Shown here: piece after piece, positions 28,242-37,741 of the stretch
Numbering within the stretch: position 1 is the stretch's first letter
Layout: the number at the start of each line of letters is the position of its first letter
From: Mesorhizobium sp.
GTDB lineage: Bacteria > Pseudomonadota > Alphaproteobacteria > Rhizobiales > Rhizobiaceae
Direction of reading: 5' to 3'
Length of the DNA stretch: 64,000 bases
Assembly: GCA_004020645.1 (NCBI GenBank)
Contig: SAQL01000004.1
Location: 62,001 to 126,000, forward strand
The notes under the pieces: model-generated
Database searches by the model: none
Seen by the model: the letters and a program-made list of their open reading frames with translations, nothing else
Told to the model about the DNA's origin: nothing
Position numbers and translations under genes: made by a program

Positions 28242-29621
28242 TTATTGTTTGCGCAAATCCGCTTGCGCCAGATCAAGCGCCTTGGCGATACGGTCGCAGG
28301 CCATGTCGATCGTCTCACGCGTCCAGATCAACGGCGGCGACAGGATCATCGTGTCGCCGGTGGCGCGCAGCATCATGCCCTGGGCAATTGCGTGATCGCG
28401 GACAAGCACGGCCGCACTCCCGGCCGGCAGGAAGCGCTCCTTGGTCGCCTTGTCCCTAACGATCTCGATCGCCCCCATCAGCCCGATCGAGCGCACCTCG
28501 CCGACCAGATCGTGACCGCCGATGTGCTCCTGCAGCGCCTTGGCGAAATAGGGTCCGGTGTCGTTCTTGACCCGATCGACCAAACCTTCCCGCTCGATGA
28601 TCTCGAGATTCTTCAGCGCCACGGCGCAGGCCACGGGGTGGCCGGCATAAGTATAGCCGTGATTGAACTCGCCGCCCTTCTCGACCAGCGTCGCGGCGAT
28701 GCGGTCGCCGACCAGCAATGCCGACAGCGGCTGATAACCGGAGGTCAGCGCCTTGGCGGTGGTGATCGTATCGGGCTCGATATCGAAGGTCTGAGCCGCG
28801 AACCACTCGCCGGTGCGGCCATAGCCGGTGATGACCTCGTCCAGCATCAGGAGGACATCGTATTTGCGGCAGATGCGCTGCACTTCCGGCCAATAGCTCC
28901 TCGGCGGTATCTTCACGCCGCCTGCCCCCATCACCGGCTCGCCGATGAACGCGGCGACCTTGTCGGCGCCGGCTTCGAGGATGGCGTCCTCGACGGCCTT
29001 GGCCGAGCGCAGGCCGAAATCATGGTCGCTTTCGCCGGGCAGAGCCAGCTCGTAGGCATAAGGCATCATCACGTGGACGATGTTGGGAACCGCGCCGTTG
29101 AGCTGCTTATGCATCGGCTCCATGCCGCCCAGCGACGCACCGGCGATGGTCGAGCCATGATAGGCTGTCTTGCGCGAGATGATGCGGTTCTTCTCCGGCT
29201 TGTCTTCCAATGCCCAATAGTGGCGGACAAGCCGCAGCGCGGTGTCGTTGGCCTCCGAACCGGACGAGCCGAAGAACACCTGGTTGACGTGCTTCGGCGC
29301 CAATTCCGCCAGCTTTCTGGCCAGCAGCACCGGCGTCGGGGTCGAGCATTTGAAGAAGGAGTTATAGTAAGGCAGTTCCTTCATCTGGGCGTAAGCCGCG
29401 TCGGCCAGCTCATCGCGGCCGTAACCGATGTTGACGCACCACAGCCCGGCCATGCCGTCGAGGATTTCCGTGCCTTCGGAATCGTAGATGAACGGCCCGT
29501 TGGCGTGGGTGATGATGCGTGAGCCGGCCTCGCGCATCTCCTTGTGGTCGGTAAACGGATGAAGGTGATGCGCAGCATCGATCTGCTGAAGCTGCTTCAG
29601 CGAATAATTCTGATAGGTCAT
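28242..29621 (-). CDS. class III PLP-dependent aminotransferase
   Basis: The 459-residue aminotransferase belongs to the omega-amino acid/putrescine/taurine-pyruvate group. It has the class III landmarks GSEANDTALRL, ISRKTAYHGST, LMLDEVITGYGRTG with the PLP-contacting Asp, and the Schiff-base Lys in TTAKALTSGYQPLSA. It moves an amino group from a terminal-amine donor to pyruvate or a keto acid. The start at 29621 follows AGAGGAAAG; the upstream 53 codons in frame are not coding-like. It is monocistronic, with a terminator after it. The substrate is not predictable. Confidence 0.88.
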   Translation of the reverse strand: MTYQNYSLKQLQQIDAAHHLHPFTDHKEMREAGSRIITHANGPFIYDSEGTEILDGMAGLWCVNIGYGRDELADAAYAQMKELPYYNSFFKCSTPTPVLLARKLAELAPKHVNQVFFGSSGSEANDTALRLVRHYWALEDKPEKNRIISRKTAYHGSTIAGASLGGMEPMHKQLNGAVPNIVHVMMPYAYELALPGESDHDFGLRSAKAVEDAILEAGADKVAAFIGEPVMGAGGVKIPPRSYWPEVQRICRKYDVLLMLDEVITGYGRTGEWFAAQTFDIEPDTITTAKALTSGYQPLSALLVGDRIAATLVEKGGEFNHGYTYAGHPVACAVALKNLEIIEREGLVDRVKNDTGPYFAKALQEHIGGHDLVGEVRSIGLMGAIEIVRDKATKERFLPAGSAAVLVRDHAIAQGMMLRATGDTMILSPPLIWTRETIDMACDRIAKALDLAQADLRKQ

Positions 29622-29827
29622 GTCTGATCTTTCCTCTTGGAACCAATCCGGAAATTGCAGCCGGGGCGGATTCGTCAGAGGAAGGCGGGCGGCGAATAGC
29701 CGATGCGGGCGCAAAGCCGCAAAAGCTCGGCGCGAAGCGTGCGCGGCGACGGCGTCACTGCCACCCCAAATGCGCAACATGTCCTCGCCCGAGCCATGGG
29801 CTGCACCTTAGGCCGTCTGACGCGATC

Positions 29828-29855
29828 AGTTCAAGCCGTTCAGTTCAAGCCGTTC
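29828..29855. repeat. 14-bp perfect tandem duplication at gene end
   Basis: AGTTCAAGCCGTTC occurs twice in a row (29828-29841, 29842-29855). The second copy contains the stop codon of the prolyl oligopeptidase gene, and the first lies just after it, so the duplication is outside the coding region. Confidence 0.7.
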
Positions 29856-31914
29856 CGTTCAGCGCCCGTTGCAGGAAGACATACTTCATCGCTGCCTGTG
29901 CCGCTTGCGGCCGGCGATCGCCGCGTCCGCCATGGCCGCCCTCGGTCTCTTCGAAGAATAGCGTCTTCGTGTGGCCGACAGCCTGCAGCCGCCCGGCCAT
30001 CTTGCGCGCATGGCCGGGATGGACGCGGTCGTCGGCGGTCGAGGTGGTCAGCAGCACAGGCGGATAGGCAGCATCGGCCTCGACATGCTGATAAGGCGAG
30101 TAAGCGGCAAGCCACTCGGCCTCTTCAGGCTTCGCTGGATCGCCATACTCGGCCATCCAGGATGCCCCAGGCGGCAGCTCGGTATAGCGCAGCATGTCGA
30201 GCAGCGGCACGTCGATGATCACCGCACCGAAAAGCTCCGGATGCTGGGTCAGCGAAACGCCGGTCAGCAGGCCGCCATTCGAGCCGCCCTGGATGCCGAG
30301 CGTGGCTGGCGTGGCGATGCCGCGTTTGACCAAGTCTTGCGCGACCGCTATAAAATCGTCGAAGGCATTCTGGCGATCGGCCTTGAGCGCGGCCTGGTGC
30401 CAGGTCGGGCCAAACTCGCCGCCTCCGCGGATATTGGCCTGCACATAGGCATTGCCTTTTTCCAGCCACAGCCGGCCGCGCACGCCGGCATAGCCTGGCA
30501 GCAGCGGCACTTCGAAGCCGCCATAGCCGTAAAGCAGCGTCGGCACCGGCCCGTTCTGATCGCGCCGCCTGACGACGAAATAAGGGATCTCTGTGCCGTC
30601 TTTCGAGCGTGCCTCGAACTGTTCCGAGACCAGGGACGACGCGTCGAAACGCGCCGGCTGCGATTTCACCGTTGTCAGCGTCGCAGCATTATCGTCCGAC
30701 CAGATGATCGAGCTCGGCGTCAGGAAGTCGGTGAAGGAGAAGGAGATGCTGGAGCCGAAACGCTCTGCGTGGCTGATGCCGACATTGCCGTTTTCAGGTA
30801 AGGCTACCGGCTCCAGCGACCAGCCGCTGCCGCTGCCGCTGCGATCGCAGGCGACGACCTTGCCGCGCACATTGTCCATCAGGTTGATGAACAACCGGTC
30901 TTGCGTGCGGCCGATGCCGGCGATCGAAACACGATCCGCCGGTTCGAGCACGATTTCGACAGATCCCAGCGCATTGGTCTCGATCCAGCGCGCGAAGTCC
31001 AGCGAATAGAGGCCGTCGGGTCGGCACAGCGTGCCGTCCGGCGCCGTCCACGGACTGCGCACCCCGAAGACGAGCTGATCCCTGAACAGCGCCGTGTCGG
31101 TGACGTCGTCCGGCAACGGGATGCGCCTGTTTTCGCCGGAAGGCAGCCGCAGGAAACTGTGCGAGGCGAAGAAGTCGAGCGTGCGGGTCAGGAACAGATG
31201 CCGCTTGTCGCCGTCGAATTCGAGGGAACCGCCGGCGGCGAGGTCCTGCTTCTGCGCCTCGAAGATCGGCGTCGCATCTTCCAGCCTGGTGCCGCGCTGC
31301 CACAGCTTGACCACGCGCGGATAACCGGACTGGGTTTTTTCGTCCTCTTCGAAGGCAGCCGAGACGATGACCGTGTCCTTGTCCAGCCAGTTGAAGCCCG
31401 ACTTCGAGGCGGGGGCGCGAAAGCCGCCCTCGACGAAGGACTTGGTGTCGATGTCGAATTCGCGCATCTCGCTGGCGTCGCCGCCATCCGGCGACAGGCT
31501 GAGCAGGCAGCGGCTGAAGTCGGGGTAAAGCCGGCTGGCGCCGCTGAACACCCATTTCACGCCCTCTTTGGCCGAAAGACCGTCGAAGTCGATGATCGTC
31601 TCCCAATCCGGCTTCTCGGTCTTGTACGAAGCGGCCGTCGTGCGCCGCCAGAGGCCGAGCACGTTGGTCTTGTCCTGCCAGAAATTATAGACGTGGCCGT
31701 TGAGCGCAGAGCCGACCGGAATGTTGTCTTCGGCGGTCATCAGGTCGAGTGCGGTTTGGAAGTAGGCCTGGTAGGACGGATCGCCCTGCAATTCACCTGT
31801 TGTGACCTCGTTCTGACGGTGAACCCAGTCGAGCGCTTCCTTGCCTGTCCTGTCCTCCAGCCAGAGAAAGGGATCTTCGTCCGCCGAATTCGGCTGCGTC
31901 TTTGTGTTCGACAT
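29845..31914 (-). CDS. prolyl oligopeptidase family serine protease (S9A)
   Basis: The 689-residue enzyme has an N-terminal beta-propeller (about residues 75-420, beginning DEDPFLWLED at residue 11) and a C-terminal alpha/beta hydrolase domain. The catalytic triad is visible: Ser in GIQGGSNGGLLTG, Asp in TADDRVHPGHARKM and His in EETEGGHGG. It cleaves short peptides, classically after proline. There is no signal peptide, so a cytoplasmic site is likely. The ATG at 31914 follows GGAGACC; an ATG at 31956 would add 14 residues. It is divergent from the hypothetical gene at 32064. Confidence 0.9.
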   Translation of the reverse strand: MSNTKTQPNSADEDPFLWLEDRTGKEALDWVHRQNEVTTGELQGDPSYQAYFQTALDLMTAEDNIPVGSALNGHVYNFWQDKTNVLGLWRRTTAASYKTEKPDWETIIDFDGLSAKEGVKWVFSGASRLYPDFSRCLLSLSPDGGDASEMREFDIDTKSFVEGGFRAPASKSGFNWLDKDTVIVSAAFEEDEKTQSGYPRVVKLWQRGTRLEDATPIFEAQKQDLAAGGSLEFDGDKRHLFLTRTLDFFASHSFLRLPSGENRRIPLPDDVTDTALFRDQLVFGVRSPWTAPDGTLCRPDGLYSLDFARWIETNALGSVEIVLEPADRVSIAGIGRTQDRLFINLMDNVRGKVVACDRSGSGSGWSLEPVALPENGNVGISHAERFGSSISFSFTDFLTPSSIIWSDDNAATLTTVKSQPARFDASSLVSEQFEARSKDGTEIPYFVVRRRDQNGPVPTLLYGYGGFEVPLLPGYAGVRGRLWLEKGNAYVQANIRGGGEFGPTWHQAALKADRQNAFDDFIAVAQDLVKRGIATPATLGIQGGSNGGLLTGVSLTQHPELFGAVIIDVPLLDMLRYTELPPGASWMAEYGDPAKPEEAEWLAAYSPYQHVEADAAYPPVLLTTSTADDRVHPGHARKMAGRLQAVGHTKTLFFEETEGGHGGRGDRRPQAAQAAMKYVFLQRALNGTA

Positions 31915-32063
31915 CGTCAAATGGTCTCCGATAAACTCATCAAGGCTCGCAAACATCGTCTTGCCACTACCGATTTTCAACTTGGAACGCGCAAAAACGA
32001 GCCGCTGCGCTGTTGGCCGCTTAAGTGGGGCCTCCTGCCGCCCGCAGGCCACGAGGGAACTCC

Positions 32064-32621
32064 ATGCAACATCTGTACATTGCGAAAGAGAAGTTCGGTC
32101 CTTTCAGCGGCATTGCGTGGACCATGTACATCGACTGGTCTGGCCTCACCCAATTAAGCGAGGTCGTCTCACTCGATGGAATGCTCGGGCCGGTCGCGCT
32201 GGGAGAGGTAAAGGACGGCTACTGGCCCCATATTGCTAACGAGGACTACATGCTCGATTTCTTTGTGGACCTGGACTTCCTCCTTTCGGAGTTGGCGGAT
32301 CCGGCCGATTTGAATGTCCTCAATGTGATCCGAAGACCGTCGGTTGACGTGCGTTCACTCGACTGGAACGGATTTACCTTCCTGGGCTACGACTTGTTGG
32401 ATCAAGACGTCTCCATAAGCGCTTTGACCAACTGCGGAGGATTTCCTGACGTGTTTGCGAACACGGAACTGTCTGACGTTGGATTGATACCCGACTTTGA
32501 TCGTGCCGTTGAAATTCGAGACCTCCTACGCAGGATGCATCCCTCTGAATACCATGCCGAGTGTGATTTATGGGCGATTTCCAGATGGCAAGGAAATCAA
32601 GGCACCCCGCAATTGTATTAG
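32064..32621 (+). CDS. hypothetical protein
   Basis: The 185-residue acidic protein has no recognised domain. It is rich in aromatic and acidic residues (MLDFFVDLDFLLSELADPADLNVLN) with no signal peptide or membrane segment, so it is probably cytoplasmic. Its size and composition resemble immunity-type or SUKH-like proteins, but I cannot place it there. The start at 32064 follows GAGGGAA. The GC content is lower than in the flanking genes, which may mean transfer. It overlaps the convergent MFS gene by 4 bases at the 3' end. Confidence 0.6.
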   Translation: MQHLYIAKEKFGPFSGIAWTMYIDWSGLTQLSEVVSLDGMLGPVALGEVKDGYWPHIANEDYMLDFFVDLDFLLSELADPADLNVLNVIRRPSVDVRSLDWNGFTFLGYDLLDQDVSISALTNCGGFPDVFANTELSDVGLIPDFDRAVEIRDLLRRMHPSEYHAECDLWAISRWQGNQGTPQLY

Positions 32622-33778
32622 ACTGCTCGCCCCCGCAATACGGTTGTGACCGCCAACCCCAGGCAAATGGCGCCAAGCGTGATCGGCAGGCCGTCCGCAC
32701 CGAGAATATCCATAGCGCCGCCCGCCAGCGGCGGCACGGCGATGCCGCCGACGCCCCACATCAGCGAGAAGGCGGCATTGCCGGCGACCAGTGCCGAGCC
32801 GGTGAACCGCTCGCCAAGCTCAATGATCGACATCGTGTAGATGCCGTAGGAGACTGCACCCCAGATAAAGACGCATGGCCAGATCAGCGGCGTATCGATG
32901 AGAGCCGGCAACAGCACGCATCCGAGCAGCGTTAGCGATACACAGATAAATCGGACCAGACGCGCCGTCAGCCGTTCGGCCAGCAGGCCGAGCGGCACCT
33001 GCATGGCGATATTGCCGGCGATCATCATCGACAGCAGCGCCGACATGCGGGTTTCCTCGATGCTGTAATGCGCTCCGTAGACCGGCAGCAGTGACAGCAC
33101 CGCCTGTTCGAAACCGGCTGCCACAACAACCGCCGACAACAGCAGCCATGCCATCGGCATGAACCCCATGACCGAGACCCGGTGCCCGGCCTCATCGACC
33201 TTCGGCAGCCGTCGCAGCACCAGCGCCAGGCAGGCGCCGCAAAAGACGAATGCGGCGATGCCGACGAGAAACGGCGGCCATCCTTCGGTGCCGACGGCAA
33301 GCAGGCACAGCGGGCCGGCGGCGAAACCTGCCGAAATGACTGTGGAATAGACCCCCATCACGCGGCCGCGGCGCAACGGTGGCGCCAGCGCGATCACCCA
33401 GATCTCGCTCAGCACATAGAGTGGATTGGTCACCACGCCGATCAGGAAGCGCAGTGGAAACCAGAGATAGACATTTTGCGTCCAGCCGATCAGCGCCAGC
33501 ATGATCGCGGAAAGCGCCGCGCAGGTCAGCGCCGTGCGCCCTGCCCCGAACCGGCGCGCCAGCGCCGGGATGAGCGGCGACGAGACGATAAAGCCGACCG
33601 GCGTCATTGCCGCCGAGAGGCCGATCATGGCCGGCGAGACACCCTGGCGCTGCAGGATGAAGCTCAGCAGCGGATAGCTCAACCCTTGCGCGATGGCGAA
33701 CACCGAAACGGTGGCGATCACGCCGGTGATCGCCGCCCACTGCATTGTCTCGTCGCTGTTCTGTTCCGCCAGGTCCAT
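32618..33778 (-). CDS. MFS transporter (YcaD-like)
   Basis: The 386-residue protein has twelve predicted helices. MFS landmarks are LRRGRVMGVYSTVISAGFAAGPL after helix 4 and LLAERLTARLVR between helices 8 and 9. It resembles the small YcaD/sugar-like group of rhizobial MFS exporters. The ATG at 33778 is preferred over a TTG four codons upstream (33790). Neither has a good ribosome binding site. The substrate is unknown. Confidence 0.8.
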   Translation of the reverse strand: MDLAEQNSDETMQWAAITGVIATVSVFAIAQGLSYPLLSFILQRQGVSPAMIGLSAAMTPVGFIVSSPLIPALARRFGAGRTALTCAALSAIMLALIGWTQNVYLWFPLRFLIGVVTNPLYVLSEIWVIALAPPLRRGRVMGVYSTVISAGFAAGPLCLLAVGTEGWPPFLVGIAAFVFCGACLALVLRRLPKVDEAGHRVSVMGFMPMAWLLLSAVVVAAGFEQAVLSLLPVYGAHYSIEETRMSALLSMMIAGNIAMQVPLGLLAERLTARLVRFICVSLTLLGCVLLPALIDTPLIWPCVFIWGAVSYGIYTMSIIELGERFTGSALVAGNAAFSLMWGVGGIAVPPLAGGAMDILGADGLPITLGAICLGLAVTTVLRGRAV

Positions 33779-33907
33779 GATCCGCACCAACAGGGAACCT
33801 GCACGATTAGCGTTTCGGCGGCGTGCCGGGAAGCACCGGCGGCAAGAACCGCTTGCGCCAGCCAGAGCATGACTTGTTCAAGGATGCCCGGCGCCCCATT
33901 CAGGCCA

Positions 33908-35776
33908 CTACGGAAAATACCGGGCAATCGCCCCCTTCCTGCCCTCCGCGTAAGGCTTCAGCCACTTGTCGTCGATGGAGAGCCCATCATTGTCCGACGG
34001 TCCTTCTCCAATCGTTCTGCGCCAGGCGCGGAACTTGTAGTGGTCGAACACGTCGAGCATATGCACCGCAAAGGCCGCAGCGAACGTCTTGTCGCCTTCT
34101 ACAATCACCATGTTCTCGTCGTTTTCATAGGACGCCTTGTAGCCAAGGTTGTGGCTGCCGGCGATGACGGTCGCGTTGTCGGCCATCGGATCGATGATGA
34201 CGATCTTGTCGTGCACGATCGCATGGCCGACGGTCAGCACTTCCGCCTGGAAATCCCGCGCAACGGAGGCCCCCGTCAGGTTGGCCGCCCTGACGATGGA
34301 AACGTTCGGCGCCTCCCAGACCTTCTCCGGAAAGACGAATGGCGATTTGCCGTCCTTGTTCGATTTGCGGGTGACCGGATCCCTGGTCGGGGCAACGTAG
34401 TTGGGCATGGCGGTGTGATCGCTGATTGCGCCTTGCACGATCAGCTTTGGATTCGCCGCCGCCGCCGCGACCGCCTGATCGACGACCGAATTGTTGCCAA
34501 GCCGCGAAGGATTGAACACGAGAAAGAGCACCGCCTCCTTCGCCGCCTTGATCCGTGCGAAAACGTCTTCGAGATCGACAGGCCGCACCGAGATGTCCTT
34601 TCTGCTGCGGTCGGGATCGTTTGGCGAGAACCAGATCGTGGTCCCATTGACATGGTTCGGTGTGCGATTCTTCAGGCGAAACGGCTTGCCTTGCTTCTGC
34701 GCCACACGTCCGGCGGCGCTATCGCTCGCCGGCGGCGGGAACACGTCGGCCTTCATCCGCTCCCAATAGGCATCGAATACTTTGGCCATGGCAGGGTCGT
34801 CGCGGATGAAGGCGTTGTTGGACTGTCCGCAAATGCCCGTCGACGTCCAATTGGTGCTGCCGGTCATGACCGCTTGCGGATTGCCCTGGGCGTCGCGGTA
34901 GACGGCAAACTTGTTGTGGCCGATATGGTTGTTGTTGAACAGACGATCGGTCAGCACAACGCCGGCGTCCCGCAGCCGCTTTCTGAAGGGCGCGTTGCCC
35001 GCGTCCCACGCCTTCGTTTGTTCATCCCTGCCCGAATTCGAAAGAATGACGTCGACGACATCCTTGGCGTCGATGATCGCGTCGCACAACTCGTCATCGC
35101 CAAGTTCATAGAGGGCAAGCCTGACAGTGCCGCCCTCGGCCTTGGCCCGTTTCATCAAGCTGGTGAGCACATCCGGAACCTCGCCGTGTAGATAGGCGCG
35201 TATCTTGCTGCCGGGACGCTGAAGCTCGGCCCTGATCTTATCGCGCTGCCCGACCTTGATGCCGGCGTCCTCCAGGGCGCGCGACAGCCATTGCGTCGAG
35301 AGCACGCCGTTGGTGAAGGCGAGCCGCGCCTTGCCGAACATCGATCCCAGGAAGATGGTCGGGCTGACGGCACCTTGTCCGAGATAGCCGAGCGGCCGCG
35401 CCGCTCCGCTATAGGCTTTCTCGGGGCGCACCGGCACCGGATCCAGGCCGGGCCGCATGTCGCCGACCGGACGCACCCGGTAGGCGACCATTTCGCCATC
35501 CGGCCTGATTTCAACGCTGTCGCGGCGCCGCCGCACCGTAAGATCGCGCCAGAATGTCTTTTGCACCGGCCAGACGCCGGTATCCTGCGGAATCCAGTCC
35601 TTGTTGCGTTGCCCCCGGAAAGGCACCCAGGACGCCAGGCAGCGTTCCTCGCCAGTGCCGGGATAGATGCGGACGATCTCGAAGCCGAGACAGCCGTCGA
35701 TCATTCCGTCAATATCCCAGGCAATGAAGGCGACTTCGTTGTTGGTCGCTGCACGCACGCTGACAACATCCGACAC
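33908..35776 (-). CDS. phospholipase D-like protein with two HKD motifs
   Basis: The 622-residue protein contains two PLD active-site motifs: HNKFAVYRD followed by GSTNWT (about residues 288-318), and HDKIVIID followed by GSHNLG (about residues 529-553). The pair forms one catalytic centre in this superfamily, which includes phospholipases, cardiolipin synthases and nucleases. The N-terminal 170 residues are a separate unidentified domain. There is no signal peptide. The start is GTG at 35776 after GAGGGAG. It is divergent from the first MttB-family gene. Confidence 0.85.
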   Translation of the reverse strand: MSDVVSVRAATNNEVAFIAWDIDGMIDGCLGFEIVRIYPGTGEERCLASWVPFRGQRNKDWIPQDTGVWPVQKTFWRDLTVRRRRDSVEIRPDGEMVAYRVRPVGDMRPGLDPVPVRPEKAYSGAARPLGYLGQGAVSPTIFLGSMFGKARLAFTNGVLSTQWLSRALEDAGIKVGQRDKIRAELQRPGSKIRAYLHGEVPDVLTSLMKRAKAEGGTVRLALYELGDDELCDAIIDAKDVVDVILSNSGRDEQTKAWDAGNAPFRKRLRDAGVVLTDRLFNNNHIGHNKFAVYRDAQGNPQAVMTGSTNWTSTGICGQSNNAFIRDDPAMAKVFDAYWERMKADVFPPPASDSAAGRVAQKQGKPFRLKNRTPNHVNGTTIWFSPNDPDRSRKDISVRPVDLEDVFARIKAAKEAVLFLVFNPSRLGNNSVVDQAVAAAAANPKLIVQGAISDHTAMPNYVAPTRDPVTRKSNKDGKSPFVFPEKVWEAPNVSIVRAANLTGASVARDFQAEVLTVGHAIVHDKIVIIDPMADNATVIAGSHNLGYKASYENDENMVIVEGDKTFAAAFAVHMLDVFDHYKFRAWRRTIGEGPSDNDGLSIDDKWLKPYAEGRKGAIARYFP

Positions 35777-36002
35777 GGAAATAGTCTCCCTCAGGACGGT
35801 TTGTATTCAATGTACTTACTCAATATGACGTGATCGCAACGTGACTTGTTTCACAGTTCGGGCCAGACCTGGTTTCGCCGTGGTGCGTCGGCTGGTGAAC
35901 GTCCATGTCGCTTCCCTCGTCCTAGTGGTCGCCGCCTCCGCAATGGCGGGACGGCGGTCGGTCCATTATGCCGCCGCACCGTCGCAGCTTACGAGGACTA
36001 TT

Positions 36003-37580
36003 ATGACCGCCGCCCTTCATCCCGCCGAACCGGCATTGGCAAACGACCGCGCCCGTCGCGGCGGCCGCGCGGGCAAGCGCGCCGGCGCAGCGGCGGCATT
36101 CGAGCAGCCGCCTTTCCGTCAGCTGAAAATCCCGCTGACGCCGACCAGGCTGGTCTCCGACGACGAGCTGGAATCGATCCACCTCGCCTCGCTGCGCGTG
36201 CTACGGGAAATTGGCGTCGACGTGTTGCATGACGAGGCAAGGCGCATCATGAAGGCGCATGGCGCAGACGTCCGCGAAGGCAGTGAGCGGGTGCGCTTCG
36301 ACAGCGACATGATCCTCGAGCTGGTCTCGCACTGCCCGTCGGAATTCACCATCCATGCGCGCAATCCGGCGCACAATGTCCGCTTCGGCGGCGACAACCT
36401 GATCATCTCGATGATGGCGTCGGCGCCCAATTGCTCCGATATCGACCGCGGCCGCCGGCCGGGCAACCAGCAGGACTACCGCAACTTCCTCAAGCTTGCG
36501 CAGATGCACAACATCCTGAACTGCACGGGCGGCTATCCGGTCGAGCCGATCGATATCCATCCGTCCGTCCGCCACCTCGAATGCATCCGCGATCTGAGCG
36601 TGCTCACCGACAAGGTGTTCCACATCTATTCGCTCGGCAAGGAGCGCAATGTCGACGGCATCGAGATCACCAGGATCGCGCGCGGCATCAGCGACGAACA
36701 GCTTCTCGAACAGCCGTCGGTGTTCACCATCATCAACACCAATTCGCCGCTCAAACTCGACGTGCCGATGATGGAAGGCATCATCCAGATGTCGAGCAAG
36801 GGCCAGGTCGTCATCGTGACGCCGTTCACCCTGTCGGGCGCCATGGCGCCGGTGACCATCGCCGGTGCGCTGGTGCAGCAAAATGCCGAAGCGCTGTCCG
36901 GCATTGCCTTCGCCCAAATGGTGCGCAAGGGCGCGCCCGTCGGCTATGGCGGCTTCACCTCCAACGTCGACATGAAGTCCGGCGCGCCGGCCTTCGGCAC
37001 GCCGGAATACATGAAGGCGCAACTGGTCGGCGGCCAGCTCGCCCGCCGCTACAACATTCCCTACCGCACCTCCAACACCTGCGCCGCCAACACGGTCGAC
37101 GCGCAGGCGGCCTATGAAAGCGTGTTCTCGCTATGGGGCGCCATCCAGGGCGGCGGCAATCTGATGATGCATGCGGCCGGCTGGCTGGAAGGCGGCCTGC
37201 GCTGCTCCTACGAGAAGACCATCCTGGACATCGATCTGCTGCAGATGGTGGCCGAATTTTTGACCCCGCTCGACCTTTCGGAGGAAGCACTGGCTGTCGA
37301 CGCCATCCGCGACGTCGGTCCGGGCGGACATTTCTTCGGCACCCAGCATACCCAGGACCGGTACAAGACCGCGTTCTATTCGCCTATCATCTCCGACTGG
37401 CGCAATTTCGAGACCTGGGCGGAAGCCGGATCGCCGACAGCTATCGAAAAAGCCAATCGGGTGTGGAAGGAGCGGCTGGCCTCCTATGAAGAGCCCTACA
37501 TGGACCCGGCTGTCCGCGAGGAGCTCGACGCCTTCGTCGACAAACGTCGGTCCGAAGGCGGCGCGCCGACCGATTTTTGA
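36003..37580 (+). CDS. MttB-family corrinoid methyltransferase (non-pyrrolysine), copy 1
   Basis: The 525-residue protein belongs to the trimethylamine methyltransferase superfamily (MttB). An Ala/Arg-rich N terminus (residues 10-35) precedes the TIM-barrel domain. Archaeal MttB has an in-frame UAG for pyrrolysine near its centre; here the frame is open throughout, so this is the non-Pyl type, whose characterised members (MtgB-like) demethylate glycine betaine or similar quaternary amines and pass the methyl group to a corrinoid protein. The start at 36003 follows ACGAGGA. No corrinoid protein gene is adjacent; the one in this window is at 55996. The next metabolic gene downstream is the dimethylglycine-dehydrogenase-like gene. 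Confidence 0.85.
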   Translation: MTAALHPAEPALANDRARRGGRAGKRAGAAAAFEQPPFRQLKIPLTPTRLVSDDELESIHLASLRVLREIGVDVLHDEARRIMKAHGADVREGSERVRFDSDMILELVSHCPSEFTIHARNPAHNVRFGGDNLIISMMASAPNCSDIDRGRRPGNQQDYRNFLKLAQMHNILNCTGGYPVEPIDIHPSVRHLECIRDLSVLTDKVFHIYSLGKERNVDGIEITRIARGISDEQLLEQPSVFTIINTNSPLKLDVPMMEGIIQMSSKGQVVIVTPFTLSGAMAPVTIAGALVQQNAEALSGIAFAQMVRKGAPVGYGGFTSNVDMKSGAPAFGTPEYMKAQLVGGQLARRYNIPYRTSNTCAANTVDAQAAYESVFSLWGAIQGGGNLMMHAAGWLEGGLRCSYEKTILDIDLLQMVAEFLTPLDLSEEALAVDAIRDVGPGGHFFGTQHTQDRYKTAFYSPIISDWRNFETWAEAGSPTAIEKANRVWKERLASYEEPYMDPAVREELDAFVDKRRSEGGAPTDF

Positions 37581-37599
37581 TCGTTTGATGAACAGTCGA

Positions 37600-37741
37600 C
37601 CCCCACTCCGTCGAGCGTCGCTCGACACCTCTGCCCCGATCGAAGGGGTAGAGGAAAGGCGTGAGATTATTCCAGCCGGCGCCCTTCCTCTGACTCCGGA
37701 GGGGGGAGAGGTGGCGCTGCGAAGCAGCGACGGAGTGGGGG
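37600..37741. repeat. palindromic repeat, family C
   Basis: The left arm CCCCCACTCCGTCG (37600-37613) pairs with CGACGGAGTGGGGG (37728-37741), and the inner parts of the arms also match imperfectly (ACACCTCT with AGAGGTG). This resembles a widespread rhizobial intergenic hairpin. Its right end overlaps the likely start of the DUF559 gene. Confidence 0.7.

Noticed and set aside
36003..37580. Pyrrolysine-containing MttB
   Set aside because: The frame has no internal UAG, so this is the non-Pyl type.
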